This document shows positions 1-12,800 of a DNA stretch of 64,000 nucleotides, one piece after another (the first letter of the stretch is position 1; each line of letters begins with the position of its first letter). Source of the stretch: Inia geoffrensis. Taxonomy: Eukaryota > Chordata > Mammalia > Artiodactyla > Iniidae. The stretch is from contig CM070903.1 of the NCBI GenBank assembly GCA_036417435.1, positions 85,408,001-85,472,000 on the forward strand, read 5' to 3'. Both the position numbers and the translations under genes were made by a program. A model generated the notes under the pieces. The model was given only the letters and a program-made list of their open reading frames with translations. It was not told where the DNA came from and searched no databases.

Positions 1-1239
1 ACAGTGTGTAGCTGCTGTAGGAGCACGCTGCTTGCCTTGCCTGCTTCTCTGGTGGAGAAGAAGCTCGCTAGGGGCCACTTGCTGCAGAGCCATGCAAGTT
101 GCCTCCATTGGTGAACACTGCAGGGACCTCCCAACACGCTGAAACCCTTGCTCTCTGCAGAAAACAGACTGGGATAAGAAAAGTTCCTTCGTCCTCTTCC
201 AGCCTTTCATCGCCCTCTCTTGGTAGAACCTAATAGTGAGCCAGCTGGCAAGAAAAATGAAGTTTCATAATTTGTAGTCCACTGCAGATAGTCACAGAGT
301 AGGGCAAAGAAGGGTGGGTTTAAAGCCGAGAGACAATAAATTAATAACTGGCCTAGCCACTATGTTCTACAGCCAAAGCCAGCCTTATCCTGAACTTGCT
401 GAAATGTTCTATGCCAGGACAGGTTTCATTAGAACTCTCTCTTTTTTCTTTTTCCATTTAAAAGTGAGTTCATGTAAAATGTAATGAACTTCCAAATCAA
501 AATTTTAATTTACACACTAATAATCTGGGAGGTGTTATAAAGAGCATGGAAGGAACATAAAAGCAAAAATGATTTGAAGGAAAAAAAGTGGAATGCTTGG
601 TTTGTGGAATCTATAACAGATCGAAGATTTCTACCTTATGGCTGTTATGTGGAAAGTAGGACTTGGTACTTGGACCCTTTCAGCTCCTTGGAAATTGAAT
701 GCTTTGCACATATAGAGAAAGTTTAACATTGATTTGAGGTAACTTCAATTGGAGATGGTTGGAGATGATGTTTATTGTGATACTTTGTATATATCAAGAA
801 GTTTTCAAGAGGAATGCTTGTTTCCTCACCTAGTCAAGACACTGTGCTTTCAATTTGTTTGGAAGCTAGACATGTGATTTGTTACCATGTAAGGAATATC
901 TGCTACAGTTTGAACTGATGATTGTAAAGCTGATAACTATACATTCTCATCTGTTCACTACAGCTGACTTCTACAATTTGGGTGTGTTGACAGTCCAGTG
1001 AATTACATAATTAAAAGTAATAGCCCATTTCTTTTAAAAATAGTAGTTATTTCTAACATTTAATCACCCCAGATCTTTTCTTCCTCCATCTAACCCCATA
1101 CTTGTTTATGTAATGTAAAAAGATGAAAATTTAATGGGTTTTTAAAGAAGTTCTATGAAATATAAACTGTTGTAGGAATAAATGTTCTTAATATATAGTG
1201 AAAAAGTTTATCTTTTATAAACTTAATTTTACAATATAG
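1..1239 (+). other. DCUN1D1 intron (partial), no coding sequence seen
   Basis: Ends in the acceptor at 1238-1239. The first ~400 bases are GC-richer than the rest and look like a decayed interspersed repeat (a G/C-mixed segment ending with an 'acaataaattaataactggc' motif), but I could not name its family. The remaining ~800 bases are AT-rich with nothing recognised. Confidence 0.6.
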
Positions 1240-1370
1240 ATGTGACAGCATAGAAAAACTAAAGGCCCAGATACCCAAGATGGAACAAGAATTGAAAGAA
1301 CCAGGACGATTTAAGGATTTTTACCAGTTTACTTTTAATTTTGCAAAGAATCCAGGACAAAAAGGATTAG
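1240..1370 (+). CDS. DCUN1D1: DCUN1D1 coding exon (residues ~131-173)
   Basis: The acceptor is ...caatatag at 1239 and the donor is gtaaga at 1371. The exon is 131 nt: one base completing the codon for G130, 43 whole codons (CDSIEKL...NPGQKGL), and the first base of the D174 codon. It encodes the helices that open the PONY domain, including the FKDFYQFTF core. Confidence 0.97.
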
Positions 1371-4300
1371 GTAAGAATTTTTAAAAATCATATTTGGTGT
1401 TTCAAATATATTCAGATACATTGACAGCGTCACGTTTGTAATAGAAAGTTCTATGTTTTGAGCATAAAGTCATTATCAGTTACTGAAAAATACTGAGAAA
1501 CAGTGAACTTCTAGTTAATCAGAAAACACCCTGCCTATTCAATAACAGTGTTACCCTGGATACTATATGTGAACTGCTGATTTTTTTTTTTTTTTTTAAG
1601 AACTACAATACAGAAAATAGTTGTTAAAATTCCACTGACATAGGTATGTATGTTTGATCATTTATTTTTCAGAAGATGTTATAGGATCTTAGGCTTATAA
1701 GTTTTTCACTATGTATCTGTTGAAATAGCATTGTAAGATTTCTGAGTCACAGAATGCCAGATAAATGTATTCTTTTTTGGTGTGAATTATTTGGAAACTA
1801 TAAGAAAGAATAAAAAAATGATTGTCATTCATAATCTTATCCAGAAATAGCCACCGTTAACAGTTTAGATCAGTCAGTTTATACTGTAGAAACAACCACA
1901 CATTTGCTTTGGGGATGGCTAAGGGAAGTGGAGGTAAAAGCTACAGTGTAATTTGCAGATTATTCAGAAAAAGTAGACAGTAGCACATAATGCAAAATAA
2001 TAAACATGAGTGTGAGGGTTTTAGATAAAAGGAGAAATGAGTAAAAGCAGGAATGGTTGGGAAATGCTTCCTGGGCAAGAAGTGATGAGAACTAAAGGAT
2101 TTGATATTTGCGCAAGGGATGATGAAAAATGTTCCAGGGAGAGGATAGTTATTAATGAAGGTCTAAGACTTCAGAAATAAGCTTGGCTTTTTGTGGAAGA
2201 GAGAAAATGATTTGATTTTAGTGGGAATGTTTGTTTGGAGCTTAAATTGGTGAGATAAGCCTTCTTTTAAAAACAGGACAGAAAGGCTTAAATTGGAATT
2301 TATGGGCAGTGGGGATGCACTGAAGATGATGGTGGCAGTAACAGCCATTTAATATGGGCTTTTGGTGTGCCTGGCAGTGTGCTAAATACTTTACATACAC
2401 TGCCTCATTTAGTGTTTAACAACTTTATGAGTTATTCATTCTTTCATTCAGTAATTCACCAGCTGCCGTGTGCCAGTCATAGAGTGCTAGACATTTTTTA
2501 TCCTTATTTGGCAGATGAGGAAACTGAGGCACAGCAAGTTAAATAACTTACCCAATGATGGAAGTGAGTTTTTGATTTTGAAGATACAGTAGTTGGAGAG
2601 GCTAATAGGGGTCTCTTGTACTAATCATTCTTTTTTAAAACATAATTCCTCTGTCATTTTGTTTATTTATTTATTTTTGGCTGTGTTGGGTCTTCGTTTC
2701 TGTGCGAGGGCTCTCTCCAATTGTGGCAAATGGGGGCCACTCTTCATCGCGGTGCGTGGGCCTCTCACTCTTGGGGCCTCTCTTGTTGTGGAGCACAGGC
2801 TCCAGACACGCAGGCTCAGTAATTGTGGCTCACGGGCCTAGTCGCTCCATGGCATGTGGGATCCTCCCAGACCAGGGCTCGAACCCGTGTCCCCTGCATT
2901 GGCAGGCAGATTCTCAACCACTGCGCCACCAGGGAAGCCCCTGTACTAATCATTCTTTATATTTTAGAGAGAAAAAAAGCTTTGAGAAAAGGATTATGTG
3001 ACTAGGAATTAGACTGGAGGAAGTGACTGAAAGCTAGTAGAAGGGATGAATATACAACATTTGTATTTGAGAATTGGTCTAAAGAGTGACTAAATGTGAC
3101 TGAATTAAGATTTACAAAATACCTATTAAGCAAAATTCGAAATAATGAAGTCTCCTTTCCAATTAATTTAGGTTGCATCTTACTCTTACAGGAAAATTCT
3201 TCATTTTGCAGGGCAAAATAAGCTGGGATACCTAGTGTTAGTTTCTCTATCTTGTATCTGTGGCCACAAGTTAACTGGGCTAGTTTTTCTAGTCTCCTCT
3301 TTTCTTCCCACAAATAAAAACCAATTAACGGGGGCTTCCCTGGTGGCGCAGTGGTTGAGAGTCCGCCTGCCGATGCAGGGGACACGGGTTCATGCCCCGG
3401 TCCGGGAGGATCCCACATGCCACGGAGCGGCCGGGCCCGTGAGCCATGGCCGCTGAGCCTGCGTGTCCAGAGCCTGTGCTCCGCAACGGGAGAGGCCACA
3501 ACAGTGAGAGGCCCACGTACCGCAAAAAACACACAAAAAAACAATTAACGTCTTTGAACTTACATGTATATACTAAAAGAATTATTTGTGTTTAGAAATG
3601 TAGCACAATGTTTTGATACCATTAGAGAAAATGTTTTGAATCTCAAGTGTTGATTTAAAGGGGCTGAACCTTTTCCTTAGTTATAACCCTACCCCTTACT
3701 AGAGCACAAAATAAATGATGTTTTTGGGTGACTATGTAGTCTTGATATTGAATCTTAGTTTTTATTATATTTGGTGACGATAAAGCAAAATTAACATTTT
3801 TATAGCTGTTCGATTTATCAATATGATGGTAAATTGGAATTTTAGATTACAGGAAAAGTTGAGAAAAATATTGTGCTGAAGAATTTGATTTTAAAATTAT
3901 GTTTTATTCTATTGTGTAGTAAGTATTGAGCTTAAGAAAAATGTAACATTGTTTAATGGGTATAGGGTTTCTGTTTTGTAAGACGAAGAGTTCTGGAGGT
4001 TCATTGTACAACACCCTGAATGTAACTAATACTACTGAACTGTACGCTGAAAAATGGTTAAGATGATACATTTTATGTGTATTTAACCATAATTTAGAAG
4101 TTGTTTTAAAAAAAGCCCCGAACCATAGAATATACAGCACAGAGTGAGCCCTGATGTAAAATACTGGACTTTAGTTAATAATGTTGGCTTATCAGTTATA
4201 AGAAATATACCACACTAAAACAGTATCTTAAAAATAGTGGAAATGGGGGGAAGATGGGGTAAAGGTATATGGGAACTCTGTACTTTCTGCTCAGTTTTTC

Positions 4301-6833
4301 CATAAACCTAAAACTAAAGAAGTCTGAATTTAAAAAAAAGAAAAAATGTAATAAAAGACAAATCATAATTTCTCTTTTTGTTTTGCATTGGTATTGGGTG
4401 TCAGGAAATGTAATGACAGAACTTAATTAAAAAGAAAACAGTTTTCTTGACAGCCTTTCTAAGGGTTCACAGGGCTCTTAAATTATAATATTTGGCAGAA
4501 AGGAATTAGGAGATTGTAGGAGAGGAGGTGAGGCCCAAACAACTTGGCAAAGAGCGACAGTGACAGCACTGCGGTTTATTTATAAATAGCTGTGCTGATT
4601 CTAATGAGAGCTGGTGTTTTCCATATTTTCTCATTTTCTATAACCTTATTTCTTGTGACACCAGGATAGGGTACTTCGTCTGTCACCATCTGCTTCAGTC
4701 ACCTGCCATTTCTGATGGTCTTCTGAATCTTAAATTTGAAAGGAATTTCATAAGTGCTGTGTTAAATCTAACCTATGCAAAGTAGCACCTGTACCTGTTG
4801 CTCATATGGCTTTTATGTTTGAATATACAGGGCGGGGATTGAACACACATTTTTTTAGAAAGTGGTCCATTCTTATCACAGAATACTCTTCCTTTGTCTT
4901 TATAACTTTTACCATTGTTCTTATTTGACCTTTGCTGCAGCACAAAGGAAGTCTAACCATTTTTTTCTCATTTATCCCTTCTCCTTTTTTTTCAGGTCAG
5001 CATTCCAAATTTTAACTGTTCTTCATTTGAGAAGACCTTTGTTATTCCGTTGCTGTCACCCCTAGATAACATTTCCAATTTCTCAGTTTCTCTCAAAATA
5101 GAGTTCTTAAAGCTGAACATAATACTCCAGAAGGAGGCTATTTAATGTAGAATACTATGGATCTGTTATTTTTTGCGAGACTGTTCATTCTATTAATTTG
5201 TTCAAAAATTACATTTGTTTTTTACAGCCATGGTATTTTTAGGACCATCCTGAACTTTCTTAAAGTCTGTAGGTTATTTTCTTATGAACTGTTGTGGTTC
5301 AGCTAGAATGTTATTACCTGTGCAGTTGATTTAAACATTTTTAACATTACTTGTTAAACATTCATTTAATATTCAGAAATAATTTTATAGAGTGTTTTTA
5401 ATGTGTATTTTCATTTACGTAATCCCATTTGCTTCTCATAACAGCCCTTGGAGCTAAGTAAAAAACCTCTTTGTCATAAAAATGAGGAAACTCATGGTCA
5501 GAGAGGCTGACTTATTAAGGTCACATAACTTTAGAGTTGGTAGAATTGGGACTCAACCTCAGATCTTCTGATTCCACATTTTATATTCTTTTTATTATGT
5601 TGTGCTAACTATAGATATCTTTAGGTAAATTAAGACTTTGTGAATAGGATTTTAAATCCCCCTTCATCCTCCCTAGTGAGTTGGCAACATTTTGTTCCCC
5701 TTAGGGATGGTGTTTGGATCCAGTCTCAGTTCATTTCCATATTCATCTGTCACTCAATTGATCATCTTTTATGAAACACATTGCCCTTGTTGATTCAGTT
5801 TGAAAGAATGACACTGGGATTACCTCTGTTTGCATTTTTAATTTTATTATAAGGGCTTAAGGATTCATTCTGCAAGTATCTCAATTTTAGGTAATACTAT
5901 TATTAAGACTTACTTGTGTCTTTTTCTCTGTGTTATCCTTCTGTTTATTCTAACTGCTGTTGCTTTTTTTTAAAAAATATATTTATTTCAGTCTCTTTCC
6001 AGCTGTTAACCAGTGTATGTGTAGGTTTATTAAGGGATATAAGCAACACTTTTAATTTTATTTATTTATTTTATTTTTGGCTGTGTTGGGTCTTTGTTTC
6101 TGTGCAAGGGCTTTCCCTAGTTGCGGCAAGCGGGGGCCACTCTTCATCGCGGTGCGTGGGCCTCTCACTGTCGCGGCCTCTCTTGTTGAGGAGCACAGGC
6201 TCCAGACGTGCAGACTCAGTAGTGTGGCTCACAGGCCTAGTGGCTCTGTGGCATGTGGGACCTTCCCAGGCCAGGGCTCGAACCCGTGTGCCCTGCATTG
6301 GCAGGCAGATTCTCAACCACTGCGCCACCAGGGAAGCCCTGTTGTTGCATCTTGTTACATTATTATTGACTTTGTTCTCTTTCCAATACTGCTTCAGAAT
6401 CTATAATAATAATTTTTAAAATTATTACAAATAAACAATAGTAATAGTAAGGACACGTTATTTACCAGGCACTGTTCCAATGTTTTAGGTGTATTCACTC
6501 GTTTAATTATTACAACAACCCTGTGAGGGTAGGTACTGTTACCTTTTTTTAAAACTGAATTACCGAGAGGTGAACTTAGTTGCCAGAGGCTACTTAATTA
6601 GTGGTGGAGTTGAGATTTAAGAGGCTAAACTACTATATTAAACCACTTCTCTCTAGCTGGGCTATTCCTTTGTCACTCAGACATTTCTAACTAAAGGGCA
6701 GCCTTCCCCTCCCCTCCCCTCCCCTCCCCTCCCCTCCCCTCCCCTCCCCTCCCCTCCCCTCCCCTCCCCTCCCCTCCCCTCCCCTCCCCTCCCTCCCCTC
6801 CCTCCCCTCCCTCCCCTCCCCTCCCCTCCCCTC

Positions 6834-6886
<53 letters not shown>

Positions 6887-9800
6887 TGTCCGTCCGTCCG
6901 TCCGTACCGTGCGGCTTATGGGATTTTAGTTCCCTGACCAGGGATTGAACCTGGGGCCCTGGCAGTGAGAGTGCTGAATCCTAACCACTGGACCACCAGG
7001 GAATACCCTAAAGGGCAGTTTTTCATATGCTTGTGGCAATTGATGTTTTATCCCTGTACAACTTAATCTTATGTATTTCACCTCCTAATAATAATTTATT
7101 AATCTTTTTGAATATTCCTGTTTCATCCAAAAACATCTATTGGCTGGTTACTCTGAGAGCATGGAGTTAGGAACTTAAGTCTGTCTGGGTGAGTTTGCAA
7201 TGTCTTCAGAAAGATTATAATTTTTGAGCCTTGAAGAAGGAATATATGTTTTCAAAGCCAAAAGAAAAAAAAGCCATCTCGAATGTGGAGAGATTAGCAA
7301 GTTCAGTTGCTTAGAGGTGAGAGACATAGCACCTCTGAGAAACTGCAAGTAAGTTCATTTGACTAGAAATGTAGATTTTTATCTGAAGGCAGTAGGAAAT
7401 ATTACAGATTTTTAGAAAGTTAATAGGCTTAATTTTTTAACTGCTTTAGATTTACAGCAAAATTGAGCAGAAGGTACAGAGATTTCCCAACTACTCCCTT
7501 CCCCCACACTGCATAGCTTCTCCCATTATCAGATCCCCACCAGAATGGTACATTTGTTACAGTTGTACCTACATTGACACATCATTATCATCCAAAGTTC
7601 AACTTCACAGTAGGGTTCACCCTTTTTTTCTTTTTTTAATTTTATTGAAATATAGTTGATGTACAATGTTGTGTTAGTTTCTGATGTATAGCAAAGTAAT
7701 TCAGTTATATATATATGGGATACATATAAGATTCTTTTCCATTATAGGTTATTACAAGATATTGAGTATAGTTCCCTGTGCTATATAGTAGGTCCTTGTT
7801 GGTTCTCTACTCCATATATAGTAGTGTGTATATCTTAATCCCATACTCCTAATTTATCCCTCCCCTAGGGTTCATTGTTAATGTTGTACATTCTATGAGT
7901 TTGGACAAATGTATAATGACATGTATCCACCATAATAGCTTCATACAGAGAAGTTTCACTCTCCCTAATAAACCTCTGTGCTCTGCCTGTTCATCCTTTC
8001 CTCCCTCCTAACCCCTGGCAGCCACTGATCTTTTTACTCTCTCCATAGCTTTGCCTTTTCCAGAATGTCATATAGTTGGAATCATGCAGTATGTAGCCTT
8101 TGCAGATTGACTTCTTCACTTAATAATAATATTATGCATTTGTTTTCCACCGTATCTTTTCACGGCTTGAAAGCTCATTTCATTTTGGCACTGAATAATT
8201 TTCCTTCATCTGGATGTACCACAGCTTATATATCTGTCTACTTACTAAAGGACATCTTGGTTGCTTCCAAGTTTTGGCAGTTATGACTTCTGTAAACATC
8301 CATGTGCAGGTTTTTGTGTGGATATAAGTTTTCAGTTCATTTGGGAAAATACCCAGGAGTGTGATTGCTGGATTATACGGTAAGCGTATGTTTAGTTTTG
8401 TAAGAAACTGCCAAACTGTTCCAAAGTGGCTGTACTATTTTGCATTCCCACCAGCAACGAATGAGAGCTCCTGTTGCTTCACATCCTCGCCAGCATTTGG
8501 TGTTGTCAGTGTTTTGGATTTTGGCCATTCCAAAAGGTGTGTAGTGGTATCTCATTGTTGTTTTAATCATTGAAGAATTTTAACATGGAAGTGAAACCAA
8601 ATTTATATGCGTGAAAGGTCCATCTGAAAGCAGTGTGGTCCTTTAAAAGGTGTGGAGGCAGAACTAGAGGAAGAGAAATTGGTTATGAAGCTGTTGCAGT
8701 GATTTAGCTAGACATGAAGAGGACCTTAGCATAGGCCCTAGCAAGGGATGGAGAAGAGAGAAGAGATTTAAAAGGTGCTTAGAAGCCAAAGTGAGAAAGC
8801 TTTGATTGAAAGTGTGATGAGGAAGTTAATCTTAACCCCCATTTGGGGATATTTGGAAATGTGGGGGGTATTTTTGGTATTGTTATAACGACTGAGGGCT
8901 TCTACTGGGATTAGGGGTCTGCTAAATGACCTGCAGTGCATAGGACTTCATTTCCTTAAAATGAAAAATTGTGTTTCATTGAGAAACACTGTAGGGTGAT
9001 GACATTCATTGAGAGAAAAGAAAATGGTAGGTCTATAGGGGTAAGATAATTAGTTCAGTTTGAGCCCTGTTGAATTTGAGTTGTTTGTGGATATCCAGTT
9101 GAAGATGTCCTTAGGCAGTTAGATGTAAGAATCTAGAATATAGAAAGAGCAGTTTCAGATTTAGGACTTGTTAGAGATGGTTTGAGCATATAACTTGAAA
9201 AAAGGTAAAGGTTTGAAAAACCTACTGAGAGAAATAGAGGCGGTTATTGCTGACGTACAGTGTTATAGAACATCAACATTTAATGGACAAATGGAGGAAG
9301 AGGAGCAGTAAAAGAAAATAAGGCCAGAGAGGACAGAGGAAAATCAATAGAGTGATAGATAGATACCATTAAAGCTAAGAGAAGCGACAGTTCCATCCAG
9401 GAGGGGTACTCAGTTTTGTCAAATACGGCAGAGAGCCAAGTAAATTAAGGACATAAAGGTTTATTTGGCAACCAGAAGGGCTTGGTGACCCTTCAGAGAT
9501 TACTTTCAGTGGGGTGAATGACGGAGGTGGACACTAGTTTATAGAATTAAAATGTGTGGTAGGTGAGGAAATTGGACAATCAATGTAGATTACAGAAAGT
9601 TCTGTTAACTACCTGAACTTTCAAACATCATATATGTACACTCCTATTCTTGTAAGATTCTTAGGTTAATACATCAGCTGAGAAATGGGCCTTTATCGGT
9701 GGCTCATGGTTTACAGTTATTTGAATATTTCATTGTTTCTCACCCTTATTTTCTAAAAATTAATTGAAAAGGGAAAAAAATGCTAACACTAGTAATAAGC

Positions 9801-12800
9801 TTAGTTCTCATAAATTTAATGCATTTGAAGTGAAGAAGGATATCATTAAGCATTCTGATAACAGCAAATCCTGCTATACATGCGATCTTACTGCACTTAA
9901 GCTAGACAATTATATGTTTGGTTGGTAAAGAAAAGAATAAAATTAAAGAACCTGGAAGGAATATTTGGTATAGAGCTTTAAAGACTGCAAAGATTAAAAA
10001 GGAATTGTGATTAGGGATTGTTGTCATATTTCTAGTTCTCTTAAAACATGGGGATCTGAACTTGACTTTCAGACATGTTTTCATGAGCACATTAAAAATA
10101 AAAGTAGAAGTCTCCATGTACTCTCTCAAGATGATCTGTGAAGGGAAGGAGAAAGAGGGTAGCTTGTAAGGGAATGGAGAGATACAAGAAAGATTTATTA
10201 AAGATAGGTGATAACTTGAGCGTGTTCCTTTGTTGAGGGGAAAGCTGGAAGACAGGGCAAAGTTGAAGATACAGGGAGAGAAGAAAATCAGTAGACCAGA
10301 TTCCTTGAAAAGGCAGGATGGCATATTGGATCCATAATAATGGTGTTAGGGGCTTAACCTTGGATGGAAGAAGAGGCACCTTTTCCAAGGAGACTTGTTC
10401 ATTCAGCAGTTTCTGAATGCCTACTGTGTGTTTCAGTCTGCTAGTTTGGGGATATGTAGTCCCTATCCTTGAAGAGGTTAGGGTCTAGTGAAGATGGGGG
10501 ATTTTTTGCATTATGTCCTGTGTTTTTTTTCAGGTAAGATGTGAGCCTTTTTGGAGTCTTTCCTAGTCTTTCATGATTCCTCAGATTATCCAGAGTAGTT
10601 TGGAGATCATATCTAAAAGGACTTTTAAGTTACTTGGGGTGTAATTTTTCCTGACCTGGAAATGTAAATTTACTCATAAAAGCTTGACCTAAACTACTTC
10701 AGTTCCTTGAAAGAGATCATAGTTCTTTCTCTCTGTTGTTATGACAGATATAGTTTTTTGTCATGTGGTAATATTGCTGCTTTATCCTTATCGGCTCCAA
10801 AACCAGTTAAATAGTCATTTATATCCTCTTCATCAAACTTCTAAAAAGACAAATCTTAGTTTATTATTAATTTAAAATTTTTAATATTCTTAATGGTCTC
10901 CTTGAGGATCAGTCAGCCAACAACTTGGAGCGTAAGATTGGTTAGGATTGTGGGTAGTAATTCTTTGCATTACAGCTTATAGGTGTACCTCAGTGATTTA
11001 CAGCTGGGGGCAGTTTTGCCTCCCAGGGGACCTTTGTCAATATGTGGAGATACTTTTGTTTGTCACCACTGGGGATGGGGCAGAACTGCTACTGGCATCT
11101 AGTGGATAGAGGCCAAGGATGCTGCTAGTGCTGTAATGCACAGGACAGCTTCCCACAACAAAAAATTATCTGCCCCAAAATGTCGAAAGTGCTGAGGTCA
11201 AGAAATACTGGTGTACATTAATATTTGAATACTTCTGAGCGAGTATTATGCTTACCTACGTTATCTCATTTAAACTTCAGAAACTCCTTATGAGGTAAGT
11301 GATATCCTTCTTGCCCTGAAGGCACCATTCATTTGTGATGGAAGCAGGATACAAAGCTTGGACTTAACTCTATAGGAAATTTTTATTATGTAACTATTCA
11401 GGACACAAGCCTTTTTTTTTTTTTCTTAAAGGCTATCTTTTGTCTTACCTGGTGTTTTTTTTTTCAGAGACAAATATTCCTGACATTTGAAGTATATAAT
11501 TTATTTTTAATATTACAGATCTAGAAATGGCCATTGCCTACTGGAATTTAGTGCTTAATGGAAGATTTAAATTCTTAGACTTATGGAATAAATTTTTGTT
11601 GGTAAGTTCATATTTTCTGCAGTTTGGTGTTTTCTCTAAACTTCTGCTTTGTTTGAAGATAAATTAACATTTTAAAGCATAACTAACTCATTTCAGAGCA
11701 TGTAATGGACATAGAATGAAAAATTTGATTTCCAGAATTTTATTACATAGGTTGTTTTGCATTCTTGTATTTGGCATCATCTGGACTGTTTTTTTGAAAT
11801 TCTCTTTAGTGATTTGGATGATGCTTGTTTTTTTTTTAATAGGAACATCATAAACGATCAATACCAAAAGATACTTGGAATCTCCTTTTAGACTTCAGTA
11901 CAATGATTGCAGATGACATGTCTAATTATGATGAAGAAGGTAATGAACATTTTGCTCTATCAGTTTTTTGAAAAATTTGTCTTCTTTTATCACACACTCT
12001 TGAACTTCTTGTCTACTTCTGTTTTTCTTAGAGTTAGATTTCCCTCTTCTGAGCTTTGTGCTCTTCTGAATGTATGAAATGCCTTCATCCTCTTTACCAA
12101 TCTGCATTGTTTCCTTAAATACCAATTCTGTGTATTCATGTCTTCCAGAAAGGCATGAGTACTTTTCATCCATGTTTTAGATTTTCAGTTTACTTTAGGA
12201 ACCTATTCTTTTCTTAATGTACTTTTATAGTACTTGTATATGTATTTTTTGTTGTTGTCTGTTTGTTTTGTCTGTGAACTTGATTGTAAACTCCTTAAGT
12301 TTAGTGACCTTGTCCAAATGGAAACGGACTTTAGTTTCCTACTGTAGTACTCTTGGCATTCAGTAAATATTCACTGATTGAATGCTTTTCTGCTGTTTCT
12401 TCATGTATGTATAAGGATGATTTTGCCATCCATTATCAGGACATGTGCTTTTGTTTTTCTGGAACTGGCAGTGATTTACATTCGTTTCTTCACGCGTACT
12501 TACCTAGTTCCCCTTGAGAATTAGCAGGATTTTTTTTTTGATATTGTTGAATAGGCAGAGGTATTTTTTGAAAAATCTCTAGTAACCTTGGTCTCCTTAA
12601 AAGTGTCCTGGAACTACTTAATGCAACCAAAGGTAATGTTATTTCTTTATCTTTGTTTTCATTGTCATGTATTGTCTTCTTTAAGAAGTGAGAAATGACT
12701 GATAATTGATAATTGTGCTTTCTGTTAGACCTTACACAGAAGTGAAGAACTTGCCGATTTGGAGGTTGGCATAGAGAAGAGGCATGTATAGAGGCATGCA

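Larger units (their letters stand above)
1371..11518 (+). other. DCUN1D1 intron of ~10.1 kb, repeat-bearing
   Basis: Spans donor gtaaga to acceptor tattacag. It holds MIR copies, three CHR SINE insertions, L1 3' fragments and a MER5A, listed separately. The stretches 1600-2350, 4380-5390, 7020-7430 and 9000-10970 show nothing I recognise. Confidence 0.85.

Noticed and set aside
3002..3544. A 180-codon open frame on the minus strand
   Set aside because: It runs through the CHR-2 SINE at 3331-3541, whose antisense strand is habitually open. No exon signals and no protein-family resemblance.
5916..6419. A 167-codon open frame on the plus strand
   Set aside because: Its middle and end are the antisense of the CHR SINE at 6052-6339 (the recurrent ACGTFP/RIPCIGRQ-like translation). 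Not a gene.
6705..6906. CRISPR-like or satellite array
   Set aside because: Units of 2-5 bp with no spacers: a microsatellite inside a SINE insertion.
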